From Streptomyces sp. NBC_00335 (lineage in GTDB: Bacteria; Actinomycetota; Actinomycetes; Streptomycetales; Streptomycetaceae), in the NCBI RefSeq assembly GCF_036127095.1, contig NZ_CP108006.1, positions 2,418,001 through 2,482,000 of the forward strand: a stretch of 64,000 bases of DNA. The letters are read 5' to 3'. Positions 28,007 to 37,687 of the stretch are shown here, one piece after another. Position 1 is the first letter of the stretch, and each line of letters opens with the position of its first letter. Below the pieces are notes generated by a model. It had not been told where the DNA came from and ran no database searches. It saw only the letters and a program-made list of their open reading frames with translations. Position numbers and translations under genes: made by a program.

Positions 28007-29221
28007 TCAGTCGCCGATCAGGGCGTCGACGAAGGCCTCCGGCTCGAAGGGCGCCAGGTCGTCCGCGCCCTCGCCGAGGCCGACGAGCTTGACCGGGACG
28101 CCGAGCTCGCGCTGGACGGCGATGACGATGCCGCCCTTGGCGGTGCCGTCGAGCTTGGTCAGCACGATGCCGGTGATGTCCACGACCTCCGCGAAGACCC
28201 GGGCCTGGGTCAGGCCGTTCTGCCCGGTGGTGGCGTCCAGGACCAGCAGGATCTCGTCGAGCGGACCGTGCTTCTCCACGACGCGCTTGACCTTGCCGAG
28301 CTCGTCCATCAGGCCGGTCTTGGTGTGCAGGCGGCCCGCCGTGTCGATGAGCACCACGTCGGCGCCCTGGGCGATGCCCTCCTTGACCGCGTCGTAGGCG
28401 ATCGAGGCCGGGTCACCACCCTCGGGTCCGCGCACGGTGCGCGCCCCGACCCGGTCGCCCCAGGTCTGGAGCTGGTCGGCGGCGGCGGCGCGGAAGGTGT
28501 CCGCCGCGCCGAGCACGACGCTGCGGCCGTCGGCGACGAGCACGCGGGCGAGCTTGCCGGTGGTGGTGGTCTTGCCGGTGCCGTTCACGCCGACGACCAT
28601 GATGACGGCGGGGGTGTCCACGCCGCTCTCGGTTTTCACGGCGCGGTCGAAGTCGGTACCGAGGAGCGCGACCAGCTCCTCCTTCAGCAGGGCGCGCAGA
28701 TCGGCGGGGGTGCGGGTGCCGAGCACCTTGACCCGCTCGCGGAGCCGGTCCACCAGTTCCTGGGTCGGAGCGACACCGACGTCGGCGATGAGGAGGGTCT
28801 CCTCGATCTCCTCCCAGGTGTCCTCGTCGAGGTGCTCGCGGGAGAGCAGCGTGAGCAGTCCCTTGCCGAGCGTGTTCTGCGACCGGGCGAGGCGGGCGCG
28901 CAGCCGGACCAGGCGGCCGGCGGTGGGCTCGGGCACCTCGATCTCGGGCGCGGCCGGAACCTCGGCGACGGGGGCTTCGGGCTCCGCGACCGGGGCCTCG
29001 GCCTCGGGCAGCACGACCTCTTCGATCGTGCGGCGCGGCTCTTCCGCCGTCGGTGCGGCGTCCTCCCCCACCTGCGGCTCGGCGGGCGGGGCAGTGATGG
29101 TCGGCGTGCTGGGCGGGGCCGTGGGGGGCAGCTGCTTCTTCTTGCGGCTGCTGACCACGAGCCCGCTGATCGCACCGACCGCGACCAGGGCGATGACTAC
29201 GGCAAGGATGAGGATTTCCAT
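28007..29221 (-). CDS. ftsY: SRP receptor GTPase FtsY
   Basis: The ATG at 29221 gives 404 residues. An N-terminal hydrophobic helix (MEILILAVVIALVAVGAISGLVV) anchors the protein to the membrane. A Pro/Glu/Ala-rich acidic linker follows (about residues 30-115). The NG domain has VVGVNGTGKTTTTGKLARVL (G1), AADTFRAAAADQL, LIDTAGRLHTK and TKLDGTAKGG. FtsY docks the Ffh-ribosome complex at the translocon. It partners functionally with ffh at 18.8-20.4 kb. Confidence 0.97.
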   Translation of the reverse strand: MEILILAVVIALVAVGAISGLVVSSRKKKQLPPTAPPSTPTITAPPAEPQVGEDAAPTAEEPRRTIEEVVLPEAEAPVAEPEAPVAEVPAAPEIEVPEPTAGRLVRLRARLARSQNTLGKGLLTLLSREHLDEDTWEEIEETLLIADVGVAPTQELVDRLRERVKVLGTRTPADLRALLKEELVALLGTDFDRAVKTESGVDTPAVIMVVGVNGTGKTTTTGKLARVLVADGRSVVLGAADTFRAAAADQLQTWGDRVGARTVRGPEGGDPASIAYDAVKEGIAQGADVVLIDTAGRLHTKTGLMDELGKVKRVVEKHGPLDEILLVLDATTGQNGLTQARVFAEVVDITGIVLTKLDGTAKGGIVIAVQRELGVPVKLVGLGEGADDLAPFEPEAFVDALIGD

Positions 29222-29370
29222 AACCAGCCCAGTATCGGCCACGCGCACCCCGGGGCGGGGACCCTGGAGGTTCATACCGGGCCGTAAGCCTCTGTTTGTG
29301 GTTTTTGCGGCAAATCTACGATGATGAGCAGCCCCCCATCACACCCCCGCCTCCCCCACGGAGTACACCT

Positions 29371-30819
29371 ATGCCTGCCGAGACCGCCGTCGAGTCGCGC
29401 GGCCTGGAGCCCGTCCCGGACGCCGAGCGCCGCGGCCGGGTCCGCGAGCTCGTCCCGACCTGGGTCGCCGCCAACATCAGCGTGCTGCTGCTGACCATGG
29501 GCGCCGGTCTCGTCATCTTCAACAAGCTGAACATCTGGCAGGTGCTCGTCGTCGCGATCGCCGCGCCCGTGGTCTCCTACGGGCTCGTGGGGCTCATATC
29601 CATCGCGGGCAAGCGCGGCGGCTCCCCCGGCATGGCGCTCTCCCGGGCCGTCTTCGGCCAGCGCGGGAACCTCTTCCCCGGCGCCCTGATCTGGGTCGCC
29701 CGGTGGGGCTGGGAGACCATCAACGCGGTCAGCGGCGCCTACGCCGTCCTGACCGTCCTCGACCTGGTCTTCGGAGTGAAGAAGAACACCACCCTGATCG
29801 TCGTCACCCTGCTCTTCTTCGTCGGCTGCACCTTCCTGGTCTCCGGCCTCGGCATCAACGCGCTGCGCGTCTGCTCCAAGTGGTCCACGTACCTCTTCGG
29901 CGCGTTCAGCGTGCTCGTGCTGGGCTACCTGATCGCCGAGACCGACTGGTCCGCCGTCTTCGCCAAGCCCGCCGGCTCCACCGCGATGATGATCGCGGGC
30001 ATCGGCACCATCGCGGCCGGCGGCATCAGCTGGGTTCCCTCCGGCCCGGACTTCACCCGCTACCTTCCCCGTACCGCCTCCGCCCGGGGCATGGTCGGCG
30101 CGACCATCAGCGGCGCGGCCGTCGTCGTGATCCCGATGGTGCTCATGGGCGCGGTGATGGCCGTCGCCACCCCCGACCTGGCCACGGCGCAGGACCCGGT
30201 GTCCTTCATCGGCGAACTGCTGCCGACTTGGATCGCGGTCCCGTACCTGCTGATCGCGCTCGTCGGCATGCTGCTCATCAACTCGATGTCCATGTACTCG
30301 GCGGGCTTCACCGCCCAGACCCTCGGCATCAAGGTCCCGCGTGCGGCGGCGGTCAGCGTCAACGCCGTCATCAGCCTGGTCTTCGGCTTCCTGCTGATGG
30401 TGGTCGCCACCAGCTTCTTCGGTTCGTTCATCTCCTTCCTGACCCTGCTGGCCGTGGCCTTCTCCGCCTGGATCGGCGTCTTCGGCGTGGACATGCTGCG
30501 CCGCCCCTCCTACGACGGGGCCGCGCTGCTGGACACCACGCGGAGCAGCGCCTACTGGTACCGGGGCGGTTTCGCCTGGCAGGCCATGACCGCCTGGGGC
30601 CTGGCCCTGGCGGTGGGCCTGCTGTTCACGAAGGTCGACTGGTTCAGCGGCCCGCTGGCCACCACCTGGATCGGGCAGAACGGCCTGGGCTGGGCGGCGG
30701 GCATCGTCACCTCGGCCGTGCTGTACGCGGTCCTGCCGCGCACGCCGGCGACTCCGGCGGCTCCGGCTCCGCAGGCCCCGGCGGACGAGCGGGTCCCCGC
30801 CGGATCCCTGTCCAACTGA
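29371..30819 (+). CDS. NCS1-family (cytosine/purine-type) permease
   Basis: The 482-residue protein has twelve hydrophobic segments. It shows NCS1 features such as VPTWVAANISVLLLTMGAG in helix 1, ISWVPSGPDFTRYLPRTAS after helix 5, and SMYSAGFTAQTLGIKVPRAAAV. This family imports nucleobases and related compounds with sodium or protons; the exact substrate is not predictable. Start ATG 29371. A Pro/Ala-rich tail ends it. It is divergent from ftsY and followed 63 bases later by an LLM oxidoreductase, which suggests a linked catabolic function. Confidence 0.88.
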   Translation: MPAETAVESRGLEPVPDAERRGRVRELVPTWVAANISVLLLTMGAGLVIFNKLNIWQVLVVAIAAPVVSYGLVGLISIAGKRGGSPGMALSRAVFGQRGNLFPGALIWVARWGWETINAVSGAYAVLTVLDLVFGVKKNTTLIVVTLLFFVGCTFLVSGLGINALRVCSKWSTYLFGAFSVLVLGYLIAETDWSAVFAKPAGSTAMMIAGIGTIAAGGISWVPSGPDFTRYLPRTASARGMVGATISGAAVVVIPMVLMGAVMAVATPDLATAQDPVSFIGELLPTWIAVPYLLIALVGMLLINSMSMYSAGFTAQTLGIKVPRAAAVSVNAVISLVFGFLLMVVATSFFGSFISFLTLLAVAFSAWIGVFGVDMLRRPSYDGAALLDTTRSSAYWYRGGFAWQAMTAWGLALAVGLLFTKVDWFSGPLATTWIGQNGLGWAAGIVTSAVLYAVLPRTPATPAAPAPQAPADERVPAGSLSN

Positions 30820-30882
30820 CGCCACGTCAGCTAACGTCCCCCTTCGCCCGCCCACCCACCTCCGGCGAAGGGGGACTTCTCC

Positions 30883-31869
30883 ATGCCCATCACCGTGGCC
30901 CGGTTCAACCTCATCGACCCGAACGGCACTCCGGAAACCCTCTCCGCCCGCTACAAGGCCGCGCTGGAGATGGCGAAGTACGCGGACGACCGCGGGATCG
31001 ACACCATCCAGACCGAGGAGCACCACGGCACCGACAACAACTGGCTGCCCTCCCCCTTCGCCTTCGCGGGCGCGGTCTTCGGCGCCACCCGCCGGATCGC
31101 GGTCACCGTCTCGGCGATCATCGGCCCGCTGTACGACCCGCTGAAGGTCGCCGAGGACATCGCCGTACTGGACCTGCTCAGCGGCGGCCGCCTCGTCACG
31201 GTGGCCGGCATCGGCTACCGGCCCGAGGAGTACGAGCAGCACGGCGTGGAGTGGGGCCGGCGCGGCAAGCTCCAGGACGAGCTGCTGGAGACCCTGCTCA
31301 AGGCCTGGACCGGCGAGCCGTTCGAGTTCCGCGGCCGTACCGTACGGGTCACCCCGCGGCCCTTCACCCAGCCGCACCCGCTGCTCCTGGTCGGCGGCAG
31401 CTCGGAGGCGGCGGCCCGCCGGGCGGCCCGCCTGGGGCTGCCGTTCTTCCCGAGCGCGCACCTGCCCGAGCTGGAGGCGTACTACCACGCGAAGCTCGCG
31501 GAGTACGGCACGGAGGGCTTCTGCATGATGCCGGCGGCCGAGACCCCGCTGCTGCACATCGCGGAGGACCCGGACCGGGCGTGGGACCAGTACGGCGAGC
31601 GGTTCCTGCACGAGGCCGGGATGTACGCCTCCTGGCAGTCCAAGGACATCCGCAGCGCCGTACGGTCGGGTGCGCACACGGTGGAGGAGCTGCGCGCCGA
31701 GGGCGTGTACCGCATCCTGACCCCGGACGAGGCGGTCGCGTACGCCCGCGGCGCCGGCGAGGCCGGGAACCTGGTGCTGCACCCGCTGTGCGGCGGGATG
31801 CCCGTGGACGAGGGCTGGCGGAGCCTGCAGCTCCTGTGCGAACAGGTGCTGCCCCGCCTCAAGGACTGA
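30883..31869 (+). CDS. LLM-class flavin-dependent oxidoreductase
   Basis: The 328-residue protein is a luciferase-like monooxygenase fold. Motifs: DDRGIDTIQTEEHHGTDNNWLPSPFAFAGAVFGAT (early strand/helix), ISAIIGPLYDPLKVAEDIAVLDLLSGGRLVTVAGIGYRPEEY (flavin region) and HPLLLVGGSSEAAARRAARLGLPFFPS. The cofactor could be FMN or F420; the sequence does not settle it. cofC, for F420 synthesis, is present at 56.7 kb. It follows the NCS1 permease on the same strand. Its substrate is unknown. Confidence 0.88.
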   Translation: MPITVARFNLIDPNGTPETLSARYKAALEMAKYADDRGIDTIQTEEHHGTDNNWLPSPFAFAGAVFGATRRIAVTVSAIIGPLYDPLKVAEDIAVLDLLSGGRLVTVAGIGYRPEEYEQHGVEWGRRGKLQDELLETLLKAWTGEPFEFRGRTVRVTPRPFTQPHPLLLVGGSSEAAARRAARLGLPFFPSAHLPELEAYYHAKLAEYGTEGFCMMPAAETPLLHIAEDPDRAWDQYGERFLHEAGMYASWQSKDIRSAVRSGAHTVEELRAEGVYRILTPDEAVAYARGAGEAGNLVLHPLCGGMPVDEGWRSLQLLCEQVLPRLKD

Positions 31870-31918
31870 GACGGGGCAGTACCCGCTGCGGGAGGAGAGG
31901 GGCTGTTGGCGGGGTCGG

Positions 31919-33352
31919 TCAGCCCATCTCCTCCAACGCCTTGCCCTTGGTCTCCGGCACCCACTTGAGGATGAACGGGATCGAGAGCACGGCGAAGACC
32001 GCGTAGATGACGTACGCCCCGGACAGGTTCCAGTCCGAGAGCGTCGGGAACGAGACGGTGATGACCCAGTTGGCGATCCACTGGGCGGCGGCCGCCACGC
32101 CGAGGGCCGCGGCGCGGATGCGGCCCGGGAACATCTCGCCGAGCAGGACCCAGACCACCACGCCCCAGGACAGGGCGAAGAAGAGCACGAAGCAGTTGGC
32201 CGCGATGAGGGCCACGAGCCCCTGGGCGTGCGGGAGGGCGATGTCGCCACCGCTGGTGTCCTTGTAGGAGAAGGCCCACGCGGCGAGCGCGAGGGAGATC
32301 GCCATGCCCACGGACCCGATGAGCGCGAGGGGCTTGCGGCCGATGCGGTCCACGAAGACCATCGCGATCACCGTACCGATGATGTTCACGACGGAGGTCT
32401 CGAAGGAGTACAGGAACGAGGAGCTCGGGTCGATGCCGACCGACTGCCACAGCGAGGAGCTGTAGTAGAAGATCACGTTGATGCCGACGAGCTGCTGGAA
32501 GACGGAGAGGCCGATGCCGATCCAGACGATCGGCAGGAAGCCGAAGCGGCCGCCGAGGAGGTCCTTGAAGGTGGACTTCTGCTCCGAATGGATGGCGCTG
32601 TCGATCTCGCGGACGCGGGCGTCGGCGTCGATGCCCTCGCCCTCGACCTCGCGCAGGACCGTCTTGGCCTTCTCCATGCGGCCCGCCGAGACGAGGAAGC
32701 GCGGGGACTCGGGAATGGCGAAGGAGAGCAGGCCGTAGAGCACGGCCGGGACGACCATGACGCCGAGCATCCACTGCCAGGCTTCCAGGCCGCCGATCTT
32801 TCCGCGCTGGTCGCCGCCCGCGAGGTTGAGGATCCCCCAGTTGACGAGCTGGGAAATGGCGATTCCGATGACGATCGCGGCCTGCTGGAACGAGGCGAGC
32901 CGGCCGCGGTAGGCGGGCGGGGAGACCTCGGCGATGTAGGCCGGGCCGATCACCGAAGCCATGCCGATGCCGAAGCCGCCGATGACCCGCCAGAGCGCCA
33001 GGTCCCAAAGGGCGAACGGCAGGGCGGAGCCGATGGCACTGGCCGTGAAGAGGACGGCGGCGATCTGCATGCAGCGGATGCGGCCGATCCGGTCGGCGAT
33101 CCGGCCGGCGGTGGCCGCGCCGAGGGCGCAGCCGATCAGCGCGGCCGCGATCACCTGGGCGAGCGTGCCGGAACCGACGTCGAAGCGGTCGCGGATGGCC
33201 TCGACGGCGCCGTTGATGACGGAGCTGTCGTAGCCGAAGAGGAATCCGCCCATCGCGGCGGCCGCGGTGATGAAGATGACGTGCCCGAGGTGGTCGGGCT
33301 GCGATACGTGGCCGCCGCCTGAGGCCTGGGGCGGCGTCGTCCTGCTGCTCAA
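31919..33352 (-). CDS. Sugar porter (MFS) transporter
   Basis: I use the TTG at 33352, which has GGAG six bases upstream, giving 477 residues. The MFS sugar porter signatures are FGYDSSVINGAVEAI, GRIADRIGR, PESPRFLVSAGRMEKA, QQLVGINVIFYYSSSLWQ and the terminal PETKGKALEE. Twelve membrane segments are visible. It would import a monosaccharide or polyol by proton symport. An alternative start is the GTG giving MSQPDHLGH. It is convergent with the LLM gene and upstream of nothing co-oriented except smc behind it. Confidence 0.92.
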   Translation of the reverse strand: MSSRTTPPQASGGGHVSQPDHLGHVIFITAAAAMGGFLFGYDSSVINGAVEAIRDRFDVGSGTLAQVIAAALIGCALGAATAGRIADRIGRIRCMQIAAVLFTASAIGSALPFALWDLALWRVIGGFGIGMASVIGPAYIAEVSPPAYRGRLASFQQAAIVIGIAISQLVNWGILNLAGGDQRGKIGGLEAWQWMLGVMVVPAVLYGLLSFAIPESPRFLVSAGRMEKAKTVLREVEGEGIDADARVREIDSAIHSEQKSTFKDLLGGRFGFLPIVWIGIGLSVFQQLVGINVIFYYSSSLWQSVGIDPSSSFLYSFETSVVNIIGTVIAMVFVDRIGRKPLALIGSVGMAISLALAAWAFSYKDTSGGDIALPHAQGLVALIAANCFVLFFALSWGVVVWVLLGEMFPGRIRAAALGVAAAAQWIANWVITVSFPTLSDWNLSGAYVIYAVFAVLSIPFILKWVPETKGKALEEMG

Positions 33353-33495
33353 GGTGCGCTCCTGCGTGCCGGCTGTGGTGACGGGCTGAGGGTGTGATCC
33401 CTCCCAGTGGCACACAGGTCAAGATCGGGCACCACCCGGAGGGGCCATCGGAGCGCACGTGCCCCGCATCGGCGCGGCCACACCCGGCCGGCCCG

Positions 33496-36400
33496 TCAGC
33501 GGAGGCGCTGGCTGATGACCTTCGAGACGCCGTCGCCCTGCATCGAGACCCCGTAGAGCGCGTCGGCGACCTCCATCGTCCGCTTCTGGTGCGTGATCAC
33601 GATCAGCTGCGAGCTCTCCTGCAGCTCCTCCATGATCCGGATCAGCCGCTGGAGGTTGGTGTCGTCGAGGGCGGCCTCGACCTCGTCCATCACGTAGAAC
33701 GGGCTGGGCCGCGCCTTGAAGATGGAGACCAGCAGGGCCACGGCGGTCAGCGAGCGCTCACCGCCCGAGAGCAGCGACAGCCGCTTGACCTTCTTGCCCG
33801 GCGGCCGGGCCTCGACGTCGACGCCCGTGGTCAGCATGTTGTCCGGATCCGTCAGGATCAGCCGGCCCTCGCCGCCGGGGAACAACCGCGAGAAGACCCC
33901 CTCGAACTGGCGGGCCGTATCGCGGTAGGCCTCCGTGAAGACCTCCTCGACCCGCTGGTCTACCTCCTTCACGACCTGAAGGAGGTCGGCTCTGGTCTTG
34001 CGCAGGTCCTCCAGCTGCTCGCTGAGGAACTTGTGCCGCTCCTCCAGCGCCGCGAACTCCTCCAGCGCCAGCGGGTTGACCTTGCCGAGCTGCTGGTAGG
34101 CCCGCTCGGCCGCCTTCAGCCGCTTCTCCTGCCGGGCGCGTACGAAGGGCTCCGGCCCGGCGTCGGGATCCGGGGCCTCCCCGTCCGCGGACGGGCTCGG
34201 CGGCACCGGCTGGTCGGGCCCGTACTCGGCGACCAGCCCCGCGGCCGCCATCCCGAACTCCTCCAGCGCACGGCTCTCCACCTGCTCGATCCGCATGCGC
34301 TTCTCGGCGCCGAGCACCTCGCCGCGGTGCACGGAGTCCGTGAGCTTGTCGAGCTCGCCCTTCAGGCCGCGGCCCAGTCCCCGGGCCTCGTCGAGCTCGC
34401 GCTCGCGCACGCCCTTCGCGTACTCGGCCGACGTGCGCTCCCCCACGGCGCGGGTCAGCGACACCTCGATGTGGGCGAGCAGCTGGCGGGCTCCGGCGGA
34501 GACGGCCGCGGCCACCTTCGCCTCGTACCGCAGCCGTTCCCGGCGGCGTTCGGCCCTGGCCCGGGCCTCCCGCTCGGCCCTGGCCCCGCGGTCGAGGGAA
34601 TCGGCCCGGCCGGCGAGCCCCTTGACCCGCTCCTCATGGGTCCTGAGCTGCAGCCGGGCCTCCATCTCGGTCTGCCGTGCGTTCGCCCCGTCGGCCGCGA
34701 GCCGGTCCCTGCGCGAGGTGTCCGGCTCCTCTTCCGCGGGCATCTCCTCGGCGACGGCGAGCCGTTCCGCGCACTCCTCTACGTCGGCCAGCGCCTGCTC
34801 CAGCGCATCCTGCGCCGTGGCTGCGGCCGCGGCGGCGCGCTCGGCTTCGCCCAGCGCCCCCTTCGCCTGCCCGGCGAGCCGGCCGAGCTGCTGCGCGACC
34901 CCGGCCCGGGCCCGCTCGGCGGCCCGCCGGAGCTCCCCGAGCTCCTCGACCCGGGCCCCGGCCGCCACCCGGCGCGCATCCGCGGACTCCTTCTCGCCCG
35001 CCAGCACCAGACACCGGCCGTCCAGCCGTGCCAGCTCCGCCGCCGCCTCGTCGACGGCGGCCTGCACTTCGATCAGGCTCGGCACCCCGGCGGACCCGCC
35101 GTGCGCGAGGTGCGCCCCGAGCACGTCCCCTTCACCGGTCACGGCCACGAGTTCGGGCCGCGCGGCAACCAGCGCCTCGGCCTCATCGAGCCCCCCGACC
35201 ACCACGAAGTCCCGCAACACCCACGCCACGGCCCGCACCACTTCGGCGTCCCCCTGCACGAGCCCCCCGGCAGCAACGGCACGCACGAAGTCCCCACCAA
35301 CCACGGAGACCGACCCCACCCCAGCCACCCCAGCCACCACTTGAGGCACGGGGCCCGGCACACCCAACCCCGCCGCCACCTGAGGCACGGGGCCCGGCAA
35401 ATTCAGCCCCGCCGGCGTTTGAGGCGCGGGGTCTGGGGCGGAGCCCCAGTTTCGGGAAGGGGCGGGGTGGGGGAAAACCGCCCCCGCCGCAACCCCACCG
35501 GCAGCCCCAACCCCGGAAACCCGCTCCAGGCCCACGGGGCCCACGCCGGCCCCCGGGCCCGAGTCCGGGGCCTGGGCCTGGGCCGGGGCCGGGGCCGGGG
35601 CCGACGCCGGATCCGGGGCCTGCCCCGGGACTCCCGCTCCGCCCCCAACCACCGAACCGCCGGAGGCCACCGCCTGCCCCGGGACTCCCGCCCCACCCCC
35701 AACCACCGAACCGCCGGAGGCCACCGCGCCGGGAGCAATCAGGAACGCGGCCCTCCCCGCCTCCCCGTCCCGCAGGTACCGAATCGCCCCGGCCGCCGCC
35801 GCCGTGGACGTGACGGCCACCGCGTCCGCCACCGCACCCAGCGCCGCCGCCACGGCGACCTCGTACCCCGGGGTCACGGACAACCGCTGCGCCGCCGGAC
35901 CCAGCAGCCCCTCCAGCCGCGCGGCGAGCAGCTCCGCCGTACCGTCCTTGCGGCGCAGCCCCATCGCCAGGGCATCCCGTCGCGCCGACACCGCCGCCTT
36001 CGAACGCTCCGCCGCCGCCAACGCGTCCCGGGCCTCCCCGAGTCCGGCCTCCGCCGCCGCCAGCTCGGCCCGCGCCGCCTCGTACTCCCCCGGCCCCGAA
36101 GCGGAACCGGAAGCATCAGCCGCCCCCGGGGACCCCGGGGACTCCTCCTCCCCGACCTCCCGCGCCAGCGCCTCGTACTCCTCGCGCGCCTCTTCCGCCC
36201 GCGCCCGCGCCCCGTCCCGCGCCACGACCAGCCGGTCGATCTCCGCCTGGGCCGCGCCCGCGCGGGAGCGGGCCGCGCCCAGCCGGCCCGTCAGCCGGGC
36301 CAGCGCCTCGCGCCGGTCGGCGATGGCCCGCGCCACGTCCCGTAGCCGCCGTTCCTCGTCGGCCAGCGAGCGCTCCAGCTCGGCCCGGTGGGCGACCGTG

Positions 36401-37470
36401 TCCTCCAGGGCCCGCGCGGCGGCCTCCAGCGCGGCCGTCAGTTCCGCCTCCTGCTCGCGGATCCGGGCGGCCTCCTTCTCCATGTCCTGCGGATCCCGGC
36501 CGTGGCGCTCGTCCTCGGCCGGCGCCGAAGCGGAGGTGACCCGGGCGTCCGCCAGCGACACCGTCCCGCGCACCCGTTCGGCGAGCTGCGACAGCTCGTA
36601 CCAGGTCTGCTGCGCCCGCTGGAGCCGTGGCGCGAGTTCGCGTACGGCCTCCTCCAGTTCGGATTCCCGCCGCACCGCCGCCGCGAGCTGCGCCTCGGCC
36701 GCCTCCTTGCGCTCCTTCAGGGCCGCCTCGTCCGCGATCTCCGCGTCGAGCGCGCCCTTGAGCGTCACGAGGTCGTCGGCGAGCAGCCGCAGCCGCGCGT
36801 CCCGCAGGTCCGCCTGGATCACCGCCGCGCGCCGGGCCACGGCCGCCTGCCGGCCCAGGGGCTTGAGCTGGCGCTGCAGCTCGTTGCCCAGGTCCTGCAC
36901 GCGCGCGAGGTTGGCCTGCATCGCGTCGAGCTTGCGCAGCGCCTTCTCCTTGCGCTTGCGGTGCTTGAGCACTCCGGCGGCCTCCTCGATGAAGGCGCGG
37001 CGGCCCATCGGATCGGCGTGCAGTACGGAGTCCAGCTGGCCCTGTCCGACGATGACGTGCATCTCGCGGCCGATGCCGGAGTCGGAGAGCAGTTCCTGGA
37101 TGTCGAGGAGGCGGCAGGTGTCACCGTTGATCTGGTACTCGCTGCTGCCGCCGCGGAACATGATCCGCGTGATGGTGACCTCGGCGTACTCGATGGGCAG
37201 CGCGCCGTCGGAGTTGTCGATGGTGAGCGAGACCTCGGCGCGGCCGAGCGGCGGGCGGCCGGTCGTGCCGGCGAAGATGACGTCTTCCATCTTCCCGCCG
37301 CGCAGGGACTTGGCCCCTTGTTCGCCCATGACCCAGGAGAGCGCGTCCACCACATTGGACTTGCCGGAGCCGTTGGGGCCCACGACACAGGTGATGCCCG
37401 GCTCGAAGCGCAGGGTGGTTGCGGAGGCGAAGGATTTGAAGCCACGCAGGGTCAGGGACTTGAGGTGCAC
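33496..37470 (-). CDS. smc: Chromosome segregation ATPase SMC with enlarged hinge
   Basis: The 1324-residue protein starts at the GTG at 37470. Walker A GPNGSGKSN lies at residues 31-39. The signature LLSGGERSLTAVALL and Walker B PFYVMDEVEAALDD are near the C-terminus. Two long coiled coils flank the hinge. Streptomyces SMC is normally about 1190 residues. The excess is mostly in the hinge, about residues 575-725: Gly/Val/Ala/Pro-rich sequence including two copies of an 18-residue unit, an APAPAQAQAP stretch and the translation of an intergenic-type repeat. Function in condensation and segregation should be retained, since the hinge strands on both sides are present. Confidence 0.96.
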   Translation of the reverse strand: MHLKSLTLRGFKSFASATTLRFEPGITCVVGPNGSGKSNVVDALSWVMGEQGAKSLRGGKMEDVIFAGTTGRPPLGRAEVSLTIDNSDGALPIEYAEVTITRIMFRGGSSEYQINGDTCRLLDIQELLSDSGIGREMHVIVGQGQLDSVLHADPMGRRAFIEEAAGVLKHRKRKEKALRKLDAMQANLARVQDLGNELQRQLKPLGRQAAVARRAAVIQADLRDARLRLLADDLVTLKGALDAEIADEAALKERKEAAEAQLAAAVRRESELEEAVRELAPRLQRAQQTWYELSQLAERVRGTVSLADARVTSASAPAEDERHGRDPQDMEKEAARIREQEAELTAALEAAARALEDTVAHRAELERSLADEERRLRDVARAIADRREALARLTGRLGAARSRAGAAQAEIDRLVVARDGARARAEEAREEYEALAREVGEEESPGSPGAADASGSASGPGEYEAARAELAAAEAGLGEARDALAAAERSKAAVSARRDALAMGLRRKDGTAELLAARLEGLLGPAAQRLSVTPGYEVAVAAALGAVADAVAVTSTAAAAGAIRYLRDGEAGRAAFLIAPGAVASGGSVVGGGAGVPGQAVASGGSVVGGGAGVPGQAPDPASAPAPAPAQAQAPDSGPGAGVGPVGLERVSGVGAAGGVAAGAVFPHPAPSRNWGSAPDPAPQTPAGLNLPGPVPQVAAGLGVPGPVPQVVAGVAGVGSVSVVGGDFVRAVAAGGLVQGDAEVVRAVAWVLRDFVVVGGLDEAEALVAARPELVAVTGEGDVLGAHLAHGGSAGVPSLIEVQAAVDEAAAELARLDGRCLVLAGEKESADARRVAAGARVEELGELRRAAERARAGVAQQLGRLAGQAKGALGEAERAAAAAATAQDALEQALADVEECAERLAVAEEMPAEEEPDTSRRDRLAADGANARQTEMEARLQLRTHEERVKGLAGRADSLDRGARAEREARARAERRRERLRYEAKVAAAVSAGARQLLAHIEVSLTRAVGERTSAEYAKGVRERELDEARGLGRGLKGELDKLTDSVHRGEVLGAEKRMRIEQVESRALEEFGMAAAGLVAEYGPDQPVPPSPSADGEAPDPDAGPEPFVRARQEKRLKAAERAYQQLGKVNPLALEEFAALEERHKFLSEQLEDLRKTRADLLQVVKEVDQRVEEVFTEAYRDTARQFEGVFSRLFPGGEGRLILTDPDNMLTTGVDVEARPPGKKVKRLSLLSGGERSLTAVALLVSIFKARPSPFYVMDEVEAALDDTNLQRLIRIMEELQESSQLIVITHQKRTMEVADALYGVSMQGDGVSKVISQRLR
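35341..35480. repeat. Interspersed element embedded in the smc coding sequence
   Basis: The stretch contains CCGGCGTTTGAGGCGCGGGG, GTCTGGGGCGGAGCCCC and TTTCGGGAAGGGGCGGGG. These match the element at 951-990 and the one at 20600-20655, which are intergenic. Upstream (35341-35400) are two degenerate CCACCTGAGGCACGGGGCCC units. It is read through in frame as residues about 664-710 of SMC. Confidence 0.75.
35623..35730. repeat. 54-bp tandem duplication in smc
   Basis: Two 54-bp units differ at a few positions and each contains CCCCAACCACCGAACCGCCG. On the minus strand they encode two copies of an 18-residue unit with GGSVVGGGAGVPG. The period is a multiple of three, so the frame is kept. Confidence 0.75.
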
Positions 37471-37621
37471 GCCGCCGGACTCTACCTTTCACGTTCGGTT
37501 TCGCCCATGAAGGTGCAGGGCAGATCAGACGTTAAAGGAATGGGCCCCCACCTGGCGCAACGCCGCCTGACGGCCGCGTCCGCAGGTGGGAAAGGCGGCA
37601 TGGAGCGGAACGGAAAGAAAG

Positions 37622-37643
37622 AAGGGACGCCGAAGCGTCCCTT
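37622..37643 (-). terminator. Intrinsic terminator with UUCG loop
   Basis: On the minus strand AAGGGACGC-TTCG-GCGTCCCTT is followed by the T-rich CTTTCTTTCC. A UUCG tetraloop and T tail make this the most classical terminator of the window. It ends the transcript of the small gene at 37688-37903 before smc. Confidence 0.8.
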
Positions 37644-37687
37644 GCAGATCATGCGGTTCTGTTGATCGAGCGACGAGGGAGCGCGGA

